Below are positions 50,985-59,337 of a stretch of DNA of 64,000 nt, one piece after another (the stretch's first letter is position 1; each line of letters opens with the position of its first letter). A program made the translations under genes and the position numbers. This DNA is from DASZHJ01 sp035507155 (GTDB lineage Bacteria; Pseudomonadota; Alphaproteobacteria; ATCC43930; CGMCC-115725). The stretch covers positions 1-64,000 of the forward strand of contig DATJOK010000071.1 of assembly GCA_035507155.1 (NCBI GenBank). The letters run 5' to 3'. Under the pieces are notes generated by a model. The model was not told the origin of the DNA and searched no databases. It saw only the letters and a list, made by a program, of their open reading frames with translations.

Positions 50985-51991
50985 CGCACCACCCGCGGGT
51001 CGAGGATCGCGTAGCTGATGTCGATGAGCAGGTTGATCACGAGGTATGTGACCGCGACGATGAGGGTGATCCCCATGATCGCCGGGAAGTCGAGGGCGGC
51101 GGCGCTCCGGAAGGTGTAGCGGCCGAGACCGGGCCAGGAGAAGATCGTCTCGGTCATGACCGCGCCGGTGAGCAGATTGGCGTAGGCGAGGCCGCCCAGC
51201 GTCACCACGGGGATGAGCGCGTTGGGCAGGATATGGCCGATGACGATGCGTTTCTCCCTGAGGCCCTTGGCGCGCGCCATCCGCACATAGTCCTGCTGCA
51301 TGCTCTCCAGCATGCTGGCCCGCGTCGTCCGGGTGATGAGCCCGATCGTGGTCGCCGCCAGCACGATCGAGGGCAGCACCAGATGGGCGAGCGCATCGCC
51401 GAAGGTGCTCCAGTCGCCGGCGATGAGCGTATCGACGAGGTAGAGGCCGGTGACAGTGTCCGGCGGCAGCGCGATCGGATCGAGCCGTCCTGGTCCCGGC
51501 GCGATCTGCAGTCCGCCGTAGAAGATCGCCAGCGCGATGAAGGCGAGCCAGAAGGTCGGAGAGGAGACGCCGAGCAGCGAGACGAGGCGCGCCAGATGGT
51601 CGAGCCAGCTGTCGCGCCGCACCGCCGCCAGGATGCCGAGGGGAATGCCGACGACGATGGTGAGCAGGAATCCCGCGGTGGCGAGCTCGATGGTCGCCGG
51701 CGCGTACTGCGCGATGTCGTCCAGTACCGGTCGCTGGGTGGCGATGGAAATGCCGAGATCGCCGTTGAGCAGCCCTTTGAGGAAGACGAAGTAGCGCTCC
51801 CATAGCGGCAGATCGAGGCCGTAGCGGTGCCGCCACTCTGCGACGAACTGCTTGTTGGAGGCGGCGATATCGCCGAGCTGCGCCAGCACGGGATCGCCGG
51901 GCACGGTGTTGGCGATCAGGAAGATGACGAGCGTCGCCAGGATCGCCATCACGATCGCCGTGCCGAGCCGCGAGACGACGTAGCGGAGCAT
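50981..51991 (-). CDS. peptide-type ABC transporter permease (DppB-like)
   Basis: 336 residues starting MLRYVVSRLGTAIVMAI at 51991; an upstream extension in frame runs into the intergenic repeat and is rejected. IANTVPGDPVLAQLGD, GDLGISIATQRPV and YVRMARAKGLREKRIVIGHI are the DppB signatures. First gene of the operon dppB-dppC-ATPase-CoA transferase-AroE-like-MaoC-like. The promoter lies beyond the repeat, near the LacI operator at 52245. Confidence 0.92.
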   Translation of the reverse strand: MLRYVVSRLGTAIVMAILATLVIFLIANTVPGDPVLAQLGDIAASNKQFVAEWRHRYGLDLPLWERYFVFLKGLLNGDLGISIATQRPVLDDIAQYAPATIELATAGFLLTIVVGIPLGILAAVRRDSWLDHLARLVSLLGVSSPTFWLAFIALAIFYGGLQIAPGPGRLDPIALPPDTVTGLYLVDTLIAGDWSTFGDALAHLVLPSIVLAATTIGLITRTTRASMLESMQQDYVRMARAKGLREKRIVIGHILPNALIPVVTLGGLAYANLLTGAVMTETIFSWPGLGRYTFRSAAALDFPAIMGITLIVAVTYLVINLLIDISYAILDPRVVR

Positions 51992-52009
51992 GGGGACTAC
52001 AAACCCTCG

Positions 52010-52182
52010 CCGCCGCGATAGCGGGGGAGAGGGTGGATGCCGCGAAGCGGACGTCGGGTGAGGTGGGGCGGGGAACGGGGAGAGCGAAACTCCGACAACG
52101 GGAGCTGCCGGCCGGTATCGCTCCACCTCACCCTCCCATTGCTTCGCAATGGGCCCCTCCCTCTCCCCCGCGTTGCGGCGGA
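52010..52182. repeat. palindromic intergenic repeat (REP/MITE-like), about 173 bases
   Basis: Outer arms GCGGGGGAGAGGG (52021-52033) and CCCTCTCCCCCGC (52159-52171) are perfect inverted copies. Inner arms GGTGAGGTGG (52057-52066) and CCACCTCACC (52123-52132) are also perfect. Within it CCCATTGC and GCAATGGG (52135-52153) form a local hairpin. No open frame or target duplication is clear. It fills half of the 369-base gap between divergent dppB-like and acyl-CoA dehydrogenase genes. Confidence 0.7.
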
Positions 52183-52244
52183 GAGCGGCAAATCTGCGCG
52201 GATTGATGCGTGTCCCAGCAGCACTTCCTCCCGTTTTCTTTGCT

Positions 52245-52262
52245 ATTTAGATCGTTCTAAAT
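52245..52262. promoter_or_regulatory. candidate LacI-family operator 1
   Basis: ATTTAGA and TCTAAAT half-sites with central CG form an 18-base palindrome with one mismatched pair. It lies 99 bases before the acyl-CoA dehydrogenase start and 254 before dppB-like, in their shared promoter gap. A close copy stands before the binding-protein gene at 58035. The LacI-family gene is between them. Confidence 0.6.
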
Positions 52263-52360
52263 TTTCCGTGACGCGCTGTCAATTCCTGACTAGGATCACG
52301 AAAAATCCATGTCGGCTCCGCACTCTACGCCGGAGCGGCTGCGGAGGAAACGCCGAAGCG

Positions 52361-53509
52361 ATGACTGCCGAGCGCGATGATTCCATTGCGGACCGCCATC
52401 GCCTGATGCGCGAGACGGCGCGCGCTTTCGCCGAGCGGGAGATCCGGCCGGCCGCCGCCGAGCTCGACGAGACCGAGGCTTTTCCGGCCGAGCTCTACGG
52501 CAAGATGGCGGCGCTCGGCATGTTCGGTATCACCGTGCCGGAGGCGCTGGGCGGCGCCGGCGCCGATGCGGTCTCCTATGCCCTCGTCATGGAGGAGCTG
52601 TCGCGGGGCTACGCCTCGGTGGCCGACCAATGCGGCCTGGTCGAGCTGGTGGCGACGCTGCTGACGGAGCATGGCACGCCCGAACAGCAGGAGCGGTACC
52701 TGAAGCCGCTGCTGCGCGCGGAGCGCCGCTGCGCCTATGCGATCACCGAGGCGGAGGCAGGCTCCGACGTCTCCGGCATCAGGACCAGGGCGGTGGAGAC
52801 CGCCGAGGGCTGGCGGCTCACCGGCGGCAAGCTCTGGATCCACAATGCGCCGGTGGCGGACTTCGCCGTGGTGCTGGCGCGGACCGCGCCGGAGCTCGGC
52901 CGGCGCGGCATGAGCATCTTCCTGGTGGATCGCGACCGGCCTGGCTATCGCGTCGGCCGCAAGGAGCACAAGATGGGCCAGCGCGCCTCCCAGGTCGGCG
53001 CGCTGCACTTCGAGGACATCGCGCTGCCGAAGGATGCGCTCCTGGGGCCGCTCAACCGCGGCTTCCACATGATGATGAGCGTCCTCGACAAGGGCCGCAT
53101 CGGCATCGCATCGCTGGCGGTGGGCATCCTGCAGGCGGGACTCGACGCCTCCATCGATTATGCGAAGCAGCGCCGGCAGTTCGGCCACCCGATATCAGAG
53201 TTCCAGGCGGTGCAGTGGATGATCGCCGACTTGGCGAAGGATGCTCACGCCGCTCGCCTGATGGTTCAGGACGCTGCCCAGCGCCTGGACCGCGGCGAGC
53301 GCGCCACCATCCAGTGCTCCATGGCGAAGTGCTTCGCCGCCGATGCTGCCGTGGCGCACACGGCGAATGCAGTGCAGATCCATGGCGGAATGGGATATAT
53401 CCGAGGCCTCGAAGTGGAGCGGCTCTACCGCGATGCCAAGATCACCCAGATCTACGAAGGCACCAACCAGATCCAGCGCATGATCATCGCGCGGCAGCTG
53501 TTGTCATGA
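52361..53509 (+). CDS. acyl-CoA dehydrogenase
   Basis: 382-residue FAD flavoprotein from the ATG at 52361. The catalytic Glu366 is in IYEGTNQIQR, the position found in short-chain acyl-CoA dehydrogenases. AYAITEAEAGSD (FAD/substrate binding), IHGGMGYIRG and FGHPISEFQAVQ are typical. Substrate chain length cannot be read. A longer frame upstream crosses the repeat and the operator and is rejected. It is the first gene of a plus-strand pair with the SDR, divergent from the transporter operon. Confidence 0.92.
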   Translation: MTAERDDSIADRHRLMRETARAFAEREIRPAAAELDETEAFPAELYGKMAALGMFGITVPEALGGAGADAVSYALVMEELSRGYASVADQCGLVELVATLLTEHGTPEQQERYLKPLLRAERRCAYAITEAEAGSDVSGIRTRAVETAEGWRLTGGKLWIHNAPVADFAVVLARTAPELGRRGMSIFLVDRDRPGYRVGRKEHKMGQRASQVGALHFEDIALPKDALLGPLNRGFHMMMSVLDKGRIGIASLAVGILQAGLDASIDYAKQRRQFGHPISEFQAVQWMIADLAKDAHAARLMVQDAAQRLDRGERATIQCSMAKCFAADAAVAHTANAVQIHGGMGYIRGLEVERLYRDAKITQIYEGTNQIQRMIIARQLLS

Positions 53510-53522
53510 TTGAAGGCCGGGC

Positions 53523-54299
53523 ATGAGCGACGGCGCTCGCCCCCGCGTGCTGGTCACCGGCGGCCGGCGCGGCATCGGCCGTGCCATCGCCTGGGCCTTC
53601 GCCGACAACGGCTACGACGTCATCGTCAATGACCTGGTGCAGGACGCCAGCGCCAGCGAGACCATGGCCGGTCTCAAGACGCGTGGCGCGCGCGGCCATT
53701 TCCTGCAGGGCAACATCGCGGAGGTGGAGCGGCACGGCGAGCTTGTGCAGCGCGCTTTCGAGGCCTTTGGCGGCATCGAGGTTCTCGTCAACAATGCCGG
53801 CATCTCCGTGAAGAAGCGGCAGGACATGCTGGACGTGCCGCCGGAGAGCTTCGACGCCCTTGTCGATACCAATCTGCGCGGACCGTTCTTTCTCACCCAG
53901 GCGGTGGCGCGGCGCTGGCTCGCGGGACCGCCCTCGCGCCGTCCGCGCTCGATCATCAACATCGCCTCCGTCAACAGCCGGATCGTCGCCGTCGACCGCG
54001 CGGAGTACTGCATCGCCAAGACCGGCGTTTCCATGATGACCGAGCTCTTCGCGGTGAGGCTCGCCGAGGCCGGCATTGCCGTCTTCGAGATCCGCCCGGG
54101 CATCATCCGCACCGACATGACCGCCGTCGTGAAGAGCCGCTACGACCGGCTGATCGAGGGCGGGATCTCGCCGGTCAGGCGCTGGGGCGAGCCGGAGGAG
54201 ATCGGCAAGGTCGCGGCGACGCTGGCGCGCGGCGAATTCCATTTCAGCACCGGAAGCGCCTTCTATGTCGACGGCGGCATGCACATCCACCGCGCCTAG
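53523..54299 (+). CDS. short-chain dehydrogenase/reductase (FabG-like)
   Basis: 258 residues of the classical SDR type. Cofactor motif TGGRRGIGRA (12-21), NNAG motif VNNAGISV, catalytic Ser149, Tyr162 and Lys166 (AEYCIAK), and the C-terminal YVDGGMHIHRA. In CoA pathways such enzymes oxidise a 3-hydroxyacyl or ring hydroxyl group. 13 bases after the acyl-CoA dehydrogenase, so in the same operon. Substrate unknown. Confidence 0.9.
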   Translation: MSDGARPRVLVTGGRRGIGRAIAWAFADNGYDVIVNDLVQDASASETMAGLKTRGARGHFLQGNIAEVERHGELVQRAFEAFGGIEVLVNNAGISVKKRQDMLDVPPESFDALVDTNLRGPFFLTQAVARRWLAGPPSRRPRSIINIASVNSRIVAVDRAEYCIAKTGVSMMTELFAVRLAEAGIAVFEIRPGIIRTDMTAVVKSRYDRLIEGGISPVRRWGEPEEIGKVAATLARGEFHFSTGSAFYVDGGMHIHRA

Positions 54300-54303
54300 A
54301 GGC

Positions 54304-55368
54304 TCAGCGCGCGGCGGCGCGACGCCTCGGCGGCCCGCTCGATTCCCGCACCACCAGGTTCGGCTGCAGCACCACCTCGCGGCGGGGCGCCTCGAAATTC
54401 TCCATGCGGTCGAGCAGGAGCTGCGCCGCCGCCTCGCCGATCTGGGTCGACTGCACTGCGACGGTGGTGAGCGCCGGCGTCCAGAGCGCCGCTTCCTGCA
54501 GGTCGTCGTATCCGACCACGGCAAAGTCACGGCCGGGCTCGATCCCCTGCTGGCGCAGGCCCAGCATGACGCCGAAGGCGATCACGTCGTTGAAGCAGAC
54601 CGCGCCGGTCGGCGGTTTCTTCTGGGCGAGCAGCCTCTTGATGGCGTCGAAGCCGAAGTTGCGCGTCGGCGGTCCCGGCTGCATCAGCGCCGGGTCCTCG
54701 GCGATGTCGTAGGCGGCGAGCGCCTGCAGATAGCCCTCGCGGCGCTCGGTGCCGGTGGAGGTGCGCTGGGTTCCGCCGATGAAGGCGATGCGGCGATGGC
54801 CGAGGGAAATGAGGTGCTCGGCCGCCAGGAACATGCCGCGGCGATGATCGCTGCCGGCGTAGTCGAGGCCGGAGCCCGGCAGGTTGCGGGAGATCAGCAC
54901 GCAGGGCATGCCGAGCTTTCTGAGGCGGGCAAGGGAGGCCGGCTCGCTGCCCTGCACCGGGCAGACGACGAGCCCGTCGGCGTTGTACTCGCGCATGGTC
55001 TCGATGAATTCGTCCTGGCGCGCCGGATCCTCGTTGGCATTGCTGAGGAACACGGTGCGGCCGACCTTGGTGAGAGCGCGCTCGATCGCCGCGGTGAGCT
55101 CGGCGAAATAAGGGTTCACCAGCTCGTTCATGGAGACGCCGACGGTCTGGGTGCGCTGGGTGCGCAGGCTGGCGGCGCCGCGGTTATAGACGTAACCGAG
55201 GTCGCGCATGGTCTCGAGGACGCGCTTCCGCGTCGCCTCCGCCACCAGCGGGCTCTTGCGCAGCACCAGAGAGACGGTCGCCGGCGAGACCTTCGCGTGC
55301 TCCGCCAGGTCGCGCAGCGTGAGCCGCGCCGGCGGCGTCTCCGGCTTCCTGCGGGACGTCTTCGTCAC
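54304..55368 (-). CDS. LacI-family transcriptional regulator
   Basis: 354 residues from a GTG start. The N-terminal helix-turn-helix LTLRDLAEHAKVSPATVSLVL (shown in part) has the family recognition helix SPATVS, followed by the hinge GYVYNRGAASLRTQ. The ligand domain resembles periplasmic sugar-binding proteins (GVSMNELVNPYFAEL, GLVVCPVQG, GHRRIAFIGG and VVGYDDL). It very likely binds the TTTAGA-type palindromes at 52245 and 58035 and senses the substrate or a CoA intermediate. It is convergent with the SDR and 38 bases from the divergent enoyl-CoA hydratase. Confidence 0.92.
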   Translation of the reverse strand: MTKTSRRKPETPPARLTLRDLAEHAKVSPATVSLVLRKSPLVAEATRKRVLETMRDLGYVYNRGAASLRTQRTQTVGVSMNELVNPYFAELTAAIERALTKVGRTVFLSNANEDPARQDEFIETMREYNADGLVVCPVQGSEPASLARLRKLGMPCVLISRNLPGSGLDYAGSDHRRGMFLAAEHLISLGHRRIAFIGGTQRTSTGTERREGYLQALAAYDIAEDPALMQPGPPTRNFGFDAIKRLLAQKKPPTGAVCFNDVIAFGVMLGLRQQGIEPGRDFAVVGYDDLQEAALWTPALTTVAVQSTQIGEAAAQLLLDRMENFEAPRREVVLQPNLVVRESSGPPRRRAAAR

Positions 55369-55406
55369 CGCCGCGTCACCGATGACAGAGTCGAGGGGAG
55401 GGCAGC

Positions 55407-56174
55407 ATGACCGAGGCCTTGCAATTCACCGTCGCCGACGGGATCGCGGAGATCACGCTCAATCGTCCGGCAAAGCACAACGCAGTCACTCCCGAGATGG
55501 CGGCGGCGATCGAGCGCCGTTGCGTCGAGATCGACCGCGACGACGCCGTGCGCGTGGTGCTGATCCGCGGCGCCGGCGAGCGCGCCTTCTCCGCCGGCAG
55601 CGATCTCAACTCTTTAGCGGAATATTCATCGGCGTGGAAGTTCCGCAACCGCTCGGAGTACGCGGCATCGCTGCGGAGCGTGAAAAAGCCGGTGGTGGCC
55701 GCCCTCAAGGGCTGGGTGCTGGGCGGCGGCGCCGAGCTGGCGCTCGCCGCCGACATCCGCGTCGCCGGGCGCAGCACCCGCTGCGGCTTTCCCGAGGTGA
55801 AGCGCGGCTGGGTCGGCGGCGGCGGTGCCTCGCAGATGCTGCCGCGGATGATCGGGTACGGCCAGGCGATGCGGCTGCTGCTGACCGGCGATCCCGTCGA
55901 GGCGGAGGAGGCGTTCCGCCTGGGCGTCATCGACATCCTGGTCGAGGATACCGAGGTGGAGGCGCGGGCGCGAGCCATCTGCCAGCAGCTCGCCAGCTAC
56001 AGTCCGGTCGCCGTGCAGGCGGTCAAGGCCTCGGTCCGCATGTCGGTGATGGCGCCGCTCGACGCGGGCTTGCGCTACGAGAACGAGATGAACACGCTCT
56101 GCTTCTCCGCCGGCGATCACATGGAAGGCATCCGCGCCTTCCAGCAGAAGCGCGCGGCGGAGTTCAAGAAGTGA
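55407..56174 (+). CDS. enoyl-CoA hydratase/isomerase family protein
   Basis: 255 residues, with GGGAGGG before the ATG. Crotonase signatures: LNRPAKHNAVTPEM, AFSAGSDLNSL (oxyanion-hole Gly), GGGAELALAADIR with the first catalytic-type Glu, and FPEVKRGWVGGGG with the second. Both acidic residues of hydratases are present. In this cluster it likely hydrates the enoyl-CoA made by the acyl-CoA dehydrogenase. It is alone on its strand, followed by a palindromic repeat. Confidence 0.9.
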   Translation: MTEALQFTVADGIAEITLNRPAKHNAVTPEMAAAIERRCVEIDRDDAVRVVLIRGAGERAFSAGSDLNSLAEYSSAWKFRNRSEYAASLRSVKKPVVAALKGWVLGGGAELALAADIRVAGRSTRCGFPEVKRGWVGGGGASQMLPRMIGYGQAMRLLLTGDPVEAEEAFRLGVIDILVEDTEVEARARAICQQLASYSPVAVQAVKASVRMSVMAPLDAGLRYENEMNTLCFSAGDHMEGIRAFQQKRAAEFKK

Positions 56175-56206
56175 CGACGCGGCAGGATGCGCTGCATGGC
56201 TATCCT

Positions 56207-56322
56207 GCGTCCTTCGAGACGCGCGCTGTCGCGCGCTCCTCAGGATGAGGAAAATTGGAGGATGGCGCCAAGAAAAGTCCTCCTCCTGAGAAGGCCGCAT
56301 CAGCGGCCGTCTCGAAGGACGC
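56207..56322. repeat. 116-base palindromic element (MITE-like)
   Basis: Ends are perfect 15-base inverted copies: GCGTCCTTCGAGACG (56207-56221) and CGTCTCGAAGGACGC (56308-56322). Inside, CTCCTCAGGATGAGG faces a partial copy on the other side. It fills most of the gap between the convergent hydratase and binding-protein genes and may also end their transcripts. Similar CCTTCGAGACG...CTCAGGATGAGG elements are common in alphaproteobacterial genomes (from memory). Confidence 0.75.
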
Positions 56323-56352
56323 TTCCCGGCTGATCCCGCGCGCCTCCGCCCG

Positions 56353-57972
56353 TTACGCCGCCGTCACCCCGTACATGTCGAGCTGCCAGCCGGCGGCGGT
56401 GAGCGGGAACTTCTTGATGCTCTTGTAGACGCCGATCTGGTAGACGGGCTGGAACAGGACGAAGTGGTTGGCCTGGTCGACCACGCGTTTCTGCCACTCG
56501 ACCCAGAGCGCGGCCTGCTTCTTGGGATCGCTCTCCTCGGCGGCCTGATGCACCAGCTTCACCACGTCGTCGGGCGGCGTCCAGTGCACGCGCTTTGCCA
56601 CGCGCTCCACCACCGCCGCCGCCCAGAGCTCGTTCTCCACCGCCGGCGGGTTCCAGAAGGTGAGCACGCCGCCCTGCGACTTGCCGGTGGTGTAGGTGGT
56701 GCGCAGGTTCACCTGGTCCATCGGATTGAGCTTCGCCTTGATGCCGACCCGCGCCAGGTCAGCCTGGATCTTCTGCCCAAGGAGCTGATAGGTGACGCCG
56801 GCGACGGCGGCATTGCCATAGGCGATCTCGAACTCGAACCCGTCGGGCATGCCGGCCTTGGCGAGCAGCTCCTTCGCCTTCTTGAGATCCTCGTGGTAGC
56901 CGATCTCCTTGGCGATCTGCTCGGTCGAGCCGCTTACGCCGATCGGCAGGAAATGCGCGGGCCTCACCGCCGCGCCGCCCAGCAGCGAGTTCTTGATGCC
57001 GTCATAGTCGATGGCGTAGCCGATCGCCTGGCGCGCCTCCTTGACGGCGAGCGCTTTGTTGAACTCCGGCTCCTGGGTCACCGCCATGTAGACGAAGTCG
57101 AGGCTGGTGAGGGAGGCAAGCCGCACATTGGCATCGCTTTTCAGGGTGGCGATCTGCTCGGGGATCAAGTTGAAGGCGGCATCGACGTCGCCGCGCCGCA
57201 GCGCCAGCAGCTGCGCCGCGCTGTCGCTCATGTGCCGGATCACCACGCGCTCGAAGGGTGGCATGCCTTGCCAGTAATGCGGATTGCGAACCAGCTGGAT
57301 CTGGGCGTTCCGCTCCCATTGCGCGATGCGATAGGGGCCGGTTCCAGCGGAATTGCTGTTGAGCCAGGGCGTCGCCTTGTCCGCGTCCTTGGCGTCGGCC
57401 GCGGCGGTGCCGCCGTGCTGCTCCACCACCTTGCGCTCCAGCACGACGAATTCCGGCGCGGCGATGATGGTGAGCAGCGGCTCGTTCGGTGCCTTGAGGA
57501 TGATGTCGAGGGTGTGGGGGTCGACGATCTCCACGCGATCGACATGGGCGACGTACTGCTGCGGCTGGTCCTTGAGATTGATGACGCGATCGAAGGACCA
57601 TTTCACGTCCTCGATCGTCATCGGATTGCCGCTGGCGAACTTGACGCCGTCGCGCAGCGTGAAGCGCCAGCCCTTGCCGTCCGGCGTGCGGCCCCATTTG
57701 GTGGCGAGCGCCGGCTTTATGTTGATGTAGTCACCGGGCGTCATGGTGACGAGGGTGTCGTAGGCCGCCGCCACCGTCATCGGCGAGGTGTATTGCGCGA
57801 GCCGCGCCGGATCGAGAGTGATGGTGTCGCTGATGTCGATGCCGATGACGAGCGTGGTCTTCTTGCTGGCCGCCAGCACCCGGCCGGGAAGTCCCGCGGC
57901 GATCGCCGCGCCGCCGACGCCGAGCGTCCTGATGAGGTCGCGCCGGCTCATCCATTCGAATCCACGCGTCAT
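56353..57972 (-). CDS. peptide-type ABC transporter substrate-binding protein
   Basis: 539 residues of the family 5 binding-protein type. The start MTRGFEWMSRRDLIRTLG at 57972 has a GGAGG site. SRRDLIRTLGVGGAAIA is a Tat-like signal. The DppA-type motifs FTLRDGVKFASGNPMT and ARQAIGYAIDYDG are present. It is the only binding protein near the dppB-dppC-ATPase operon that lacks one and probably supplies it. A LacI-type palindrome stands 63 bases upstream. Confidence 0.9.
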   Translation of the reverse strand: MTRGFEWMSRRDLIRTLGVGGAAIAAGLPGRVLAASKKTTLVIGIDISDTITLDPARLAQYTSPMTVAAAYDTLVTMTPGDYINIKPALATKWGRTPDGKGWRFTLRDGVKFASGNPMTIEDVKWSFDRVINLKDQPQQYVAHVDRVEIVDPHTLDIILKAPNEPLLTIIAAPEFVVLERKVVEQHGGTAAADAKDADKATPWLNSNSAGTGPYRIAQWERNAQIQLVRNPHYWQGMPPFERVVIRHMSDSAAQLLALRRGDVDAAFNLIPEQIATLKSDANVRLASLTSLDFVYMAVTQEPEFNKALAVKEARQAIGYAIDYDGIKNSLLGGAAVRPAHFLPIGVSGSTEQIAKEIGYHEDLKKAKELLAKAGMPDGFEFEIAYGNAAVAGVTYQLLGQKIQADLARVGIKAKLNPMDQVNLRTTYTTGKSQGGVLTFWNPPAVENELWAAAVVERVAKRVHWTPPDDVVKLVHQAAEESDPKKQAALWVEWQKRVVDQANHFVLFQPVYQIGVYKSIKKFPLTAAGWQLDMYGVTAA

Positions 57973-58034
57973 CCAATCCTCCCTGATCGTGCGCCGGCTC
58001 CTTGGCCGATGCCGTTGGGCCAACTGTAGCCGTC

Positions 58035-58052
58035 GTTTAGATCGATTTAAAG
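58035..58052. promoter_or_regulatory. candidate LacI-family operator 2
   Basis: TTTAGATCGATTTAAA, a near-perfect 16-base palindrome with central CG and one mismatched pair, stands 64-79 bases before the binding-protein start. It matches the site at 52245 in half-site and centre. Confidence 0.6.
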
Positions 58053-58227
58053 AATTTTGTGCTGCCGGCGTTGCTCGCAAGCGGGGCAGATGGACAGGCC
58101 ATCTCTCCGTTGCGGGATTCGGCCATGGCTCGCCATTGTCGCGCTTGCCTGACGACCGCCGATGATTCGCTTTGATGGGAACCGCCGCGGCCAGAGAGGA
58201 TTGCAGCCGCCGCGGGAAGGTGCCGTC

Positions 58228-58455
58228 TCAGGATCCGCGAGGCTTCCTGCGCGGCGCGGGCGGTGCCTTGGCGGCTGCCTCGCGGTCGGCGGCTTCCTTG
58301 ATGAGACGAAGCTCTTTCAAGCGCGCGACTTTCGAGGCCTCGGCGAGCCGGGCCTTGTCGCGCTCCTTCACGATTTCCTCGTCCCGCTTCTTCGACTTTT
58401 CCCAGACTGCCTGTGCGTCGCGCCGCGCCTGGCCAGCGCGCTCTTCGTTTGCCAT
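58228..58455 (-). CDS. small highly charged protein downstream of rpsU
   Basis: 75 residues, helical, rich in Lys, Arg, Glu and Ala, with no recognised motif. An excellent site (AAGGAGA, 7 bases) precedes the ATG at 58455, so it is likely to be real. It is 16 bases downstream of rpsU and probably co-transcribed. A nucleic-acid or ribosome-associated role is only a guess from charge and context. Confidence 0.65.
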   Translation of the reverse strand: MANEERAGQARRDAQAVWEKSKKRDEEIVKERDKARLAEASKVARLKELRLIKEAADREAAAKAPPAPRRKPRGS

Positions 58456-58471
58456 CGCCTGTCTCCTTTTT

Positions 58472-58675
58472 TCAGTAGCCCTCGCGCTCCAAGCGCTTGC
58501 GCAGCGCCTTGCGGTGACGCCGAACGGCCTCGGCCTTCTCGCGGGCCCGACGCTCCGACGGCTTCTCGTAGGAGCGCCGGCGCTTCATCTCGCGAAAAGT
58601 GCCTTCGCGCTGCATTTTTTTCTTGAGAACACGCAGCGCGCTGCCGACGTCGTTGTCACGAACAAATACCTGCAT
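58472..58675 (-). CDS. rpsU: 30S ribosomal protein S21
   Basis: 67 residues, the usual alphaproteobacterial length. MQVFVRDNDVGSALRVLKKK and REGTFREMKRRRSYEKPSERR are conserved S21 sequence, followed by the basic C-terminal tail. The start at 58675 is the family start; the longer frame upstream is not coding. S21 helps base pairing of mRNA leaders to 16S rRNA. Confidence 0.96.
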   Translation of the reverse strand: MQVFVRDNDVGSALRVLKKKMQREGTFREMKRRRSYEKPSERRAREKAEAVRRHRKALRKRLEREGY

Positions 58676-58911
58676 GGGGTCGCCTGCTTGATTGTGAAAA
58701 CCGAGCGGTTTCGAGTCCGGCCGCCTGGGCGGGAACTCGACGGATCCGATAGGTAGCGCCATGCGGTGGCGCTTGGACTCGAAGCGGAAGCGGGGTAGCG
58801 AGCGACAAAGACCGGCGATCATTCCGGGCATGCCCTCGGCATGCATCTCTCGCGCCCCAGTATGGGCGCTGTCGCTCCGCCGGGCAAGTGAGGGTCCCCG
58901 GCCGGGAAGAA

Positions 58912-58935
58912 GCGGGGCAGCCGAAGCTGCCCCGC
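58912..58935 (-). terminator. UUCG-loop terminator of the cold-shock gene
   Basis: On the minus strand GCGGGGCAGC, TTCG, GCTGCCCCGC forms a perfect 10-pair stem capped by the very stable UUCG tetraloop, 7 bases after the csp stop. Pyrimidine-rich TTCTTCCC follows. Confidence 0.75.
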
Positions 58936-58941
58936 CGAAGT

Positions 58942-59148
58942 TCAGGCGTTCTTGAGATTGACCGCGGAGGTCTTGCCCTGCCGGCCCTGCTCGAGGTCGA
59001 AGCTGAGCTTCTGGCCCTCCTGCAGGCTGCTCATCCCGGCCTGTTCGACCGCGGAGATATGGACGAAGACGTCCTTAGAGCCGTCCTGCGGCTGGATGAA
59101 GCCGTAGCCCTTGGTGGGATTGAACCATTTGACTGTACCGATGGACAT
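58942..59148 (-). CDS. cold-shock domain protein (CspA family)
   Basis: 68 residues, one cold-shock domain. RNP1 KGYGFIQ and RNP2 VFVHIS are intact. Acts as an RNA chaperone. The start MSIGTVKWFNPTKG at 59148 is the family start. About 190 bases of leader (to 59337) carry no gene and may be the long 5' untranslated region usual for csp mRNAs. It ends at a strong hairpin. Confidence 0.95.
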   Translation of the reverse strand: MSIGTVKWFNPTKGYGFIQPQDGSKDVFVHISAVEQAGMSSLQEGQKLSFDLEQGRQGKTSAVNLKNA

Positions 59149-59337
59149 GAAAGTCCCTTTCCGTGCGAGAAAATGCCGCGACGCGAAAGCGTCACGGGCC
59201 AAAACTGCAGCTTGGATGGGACCGGGTCGGGCTAGCGAAAGCGTAGTGACGAGGCCGACCCAAAGCGGATTGACGGGGCGGAATGTGGGGATGGAAGCGG
59301 CGAATGTCAATGGCGGAAGGTCGAGCGACCGGCTGCG

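Noticed and set aside
58912..58935. Hairpin as a mobile-element end
   Set aside because: A single perfect stem with UUCG loop directly after a gene stop is explained by transcription termination.
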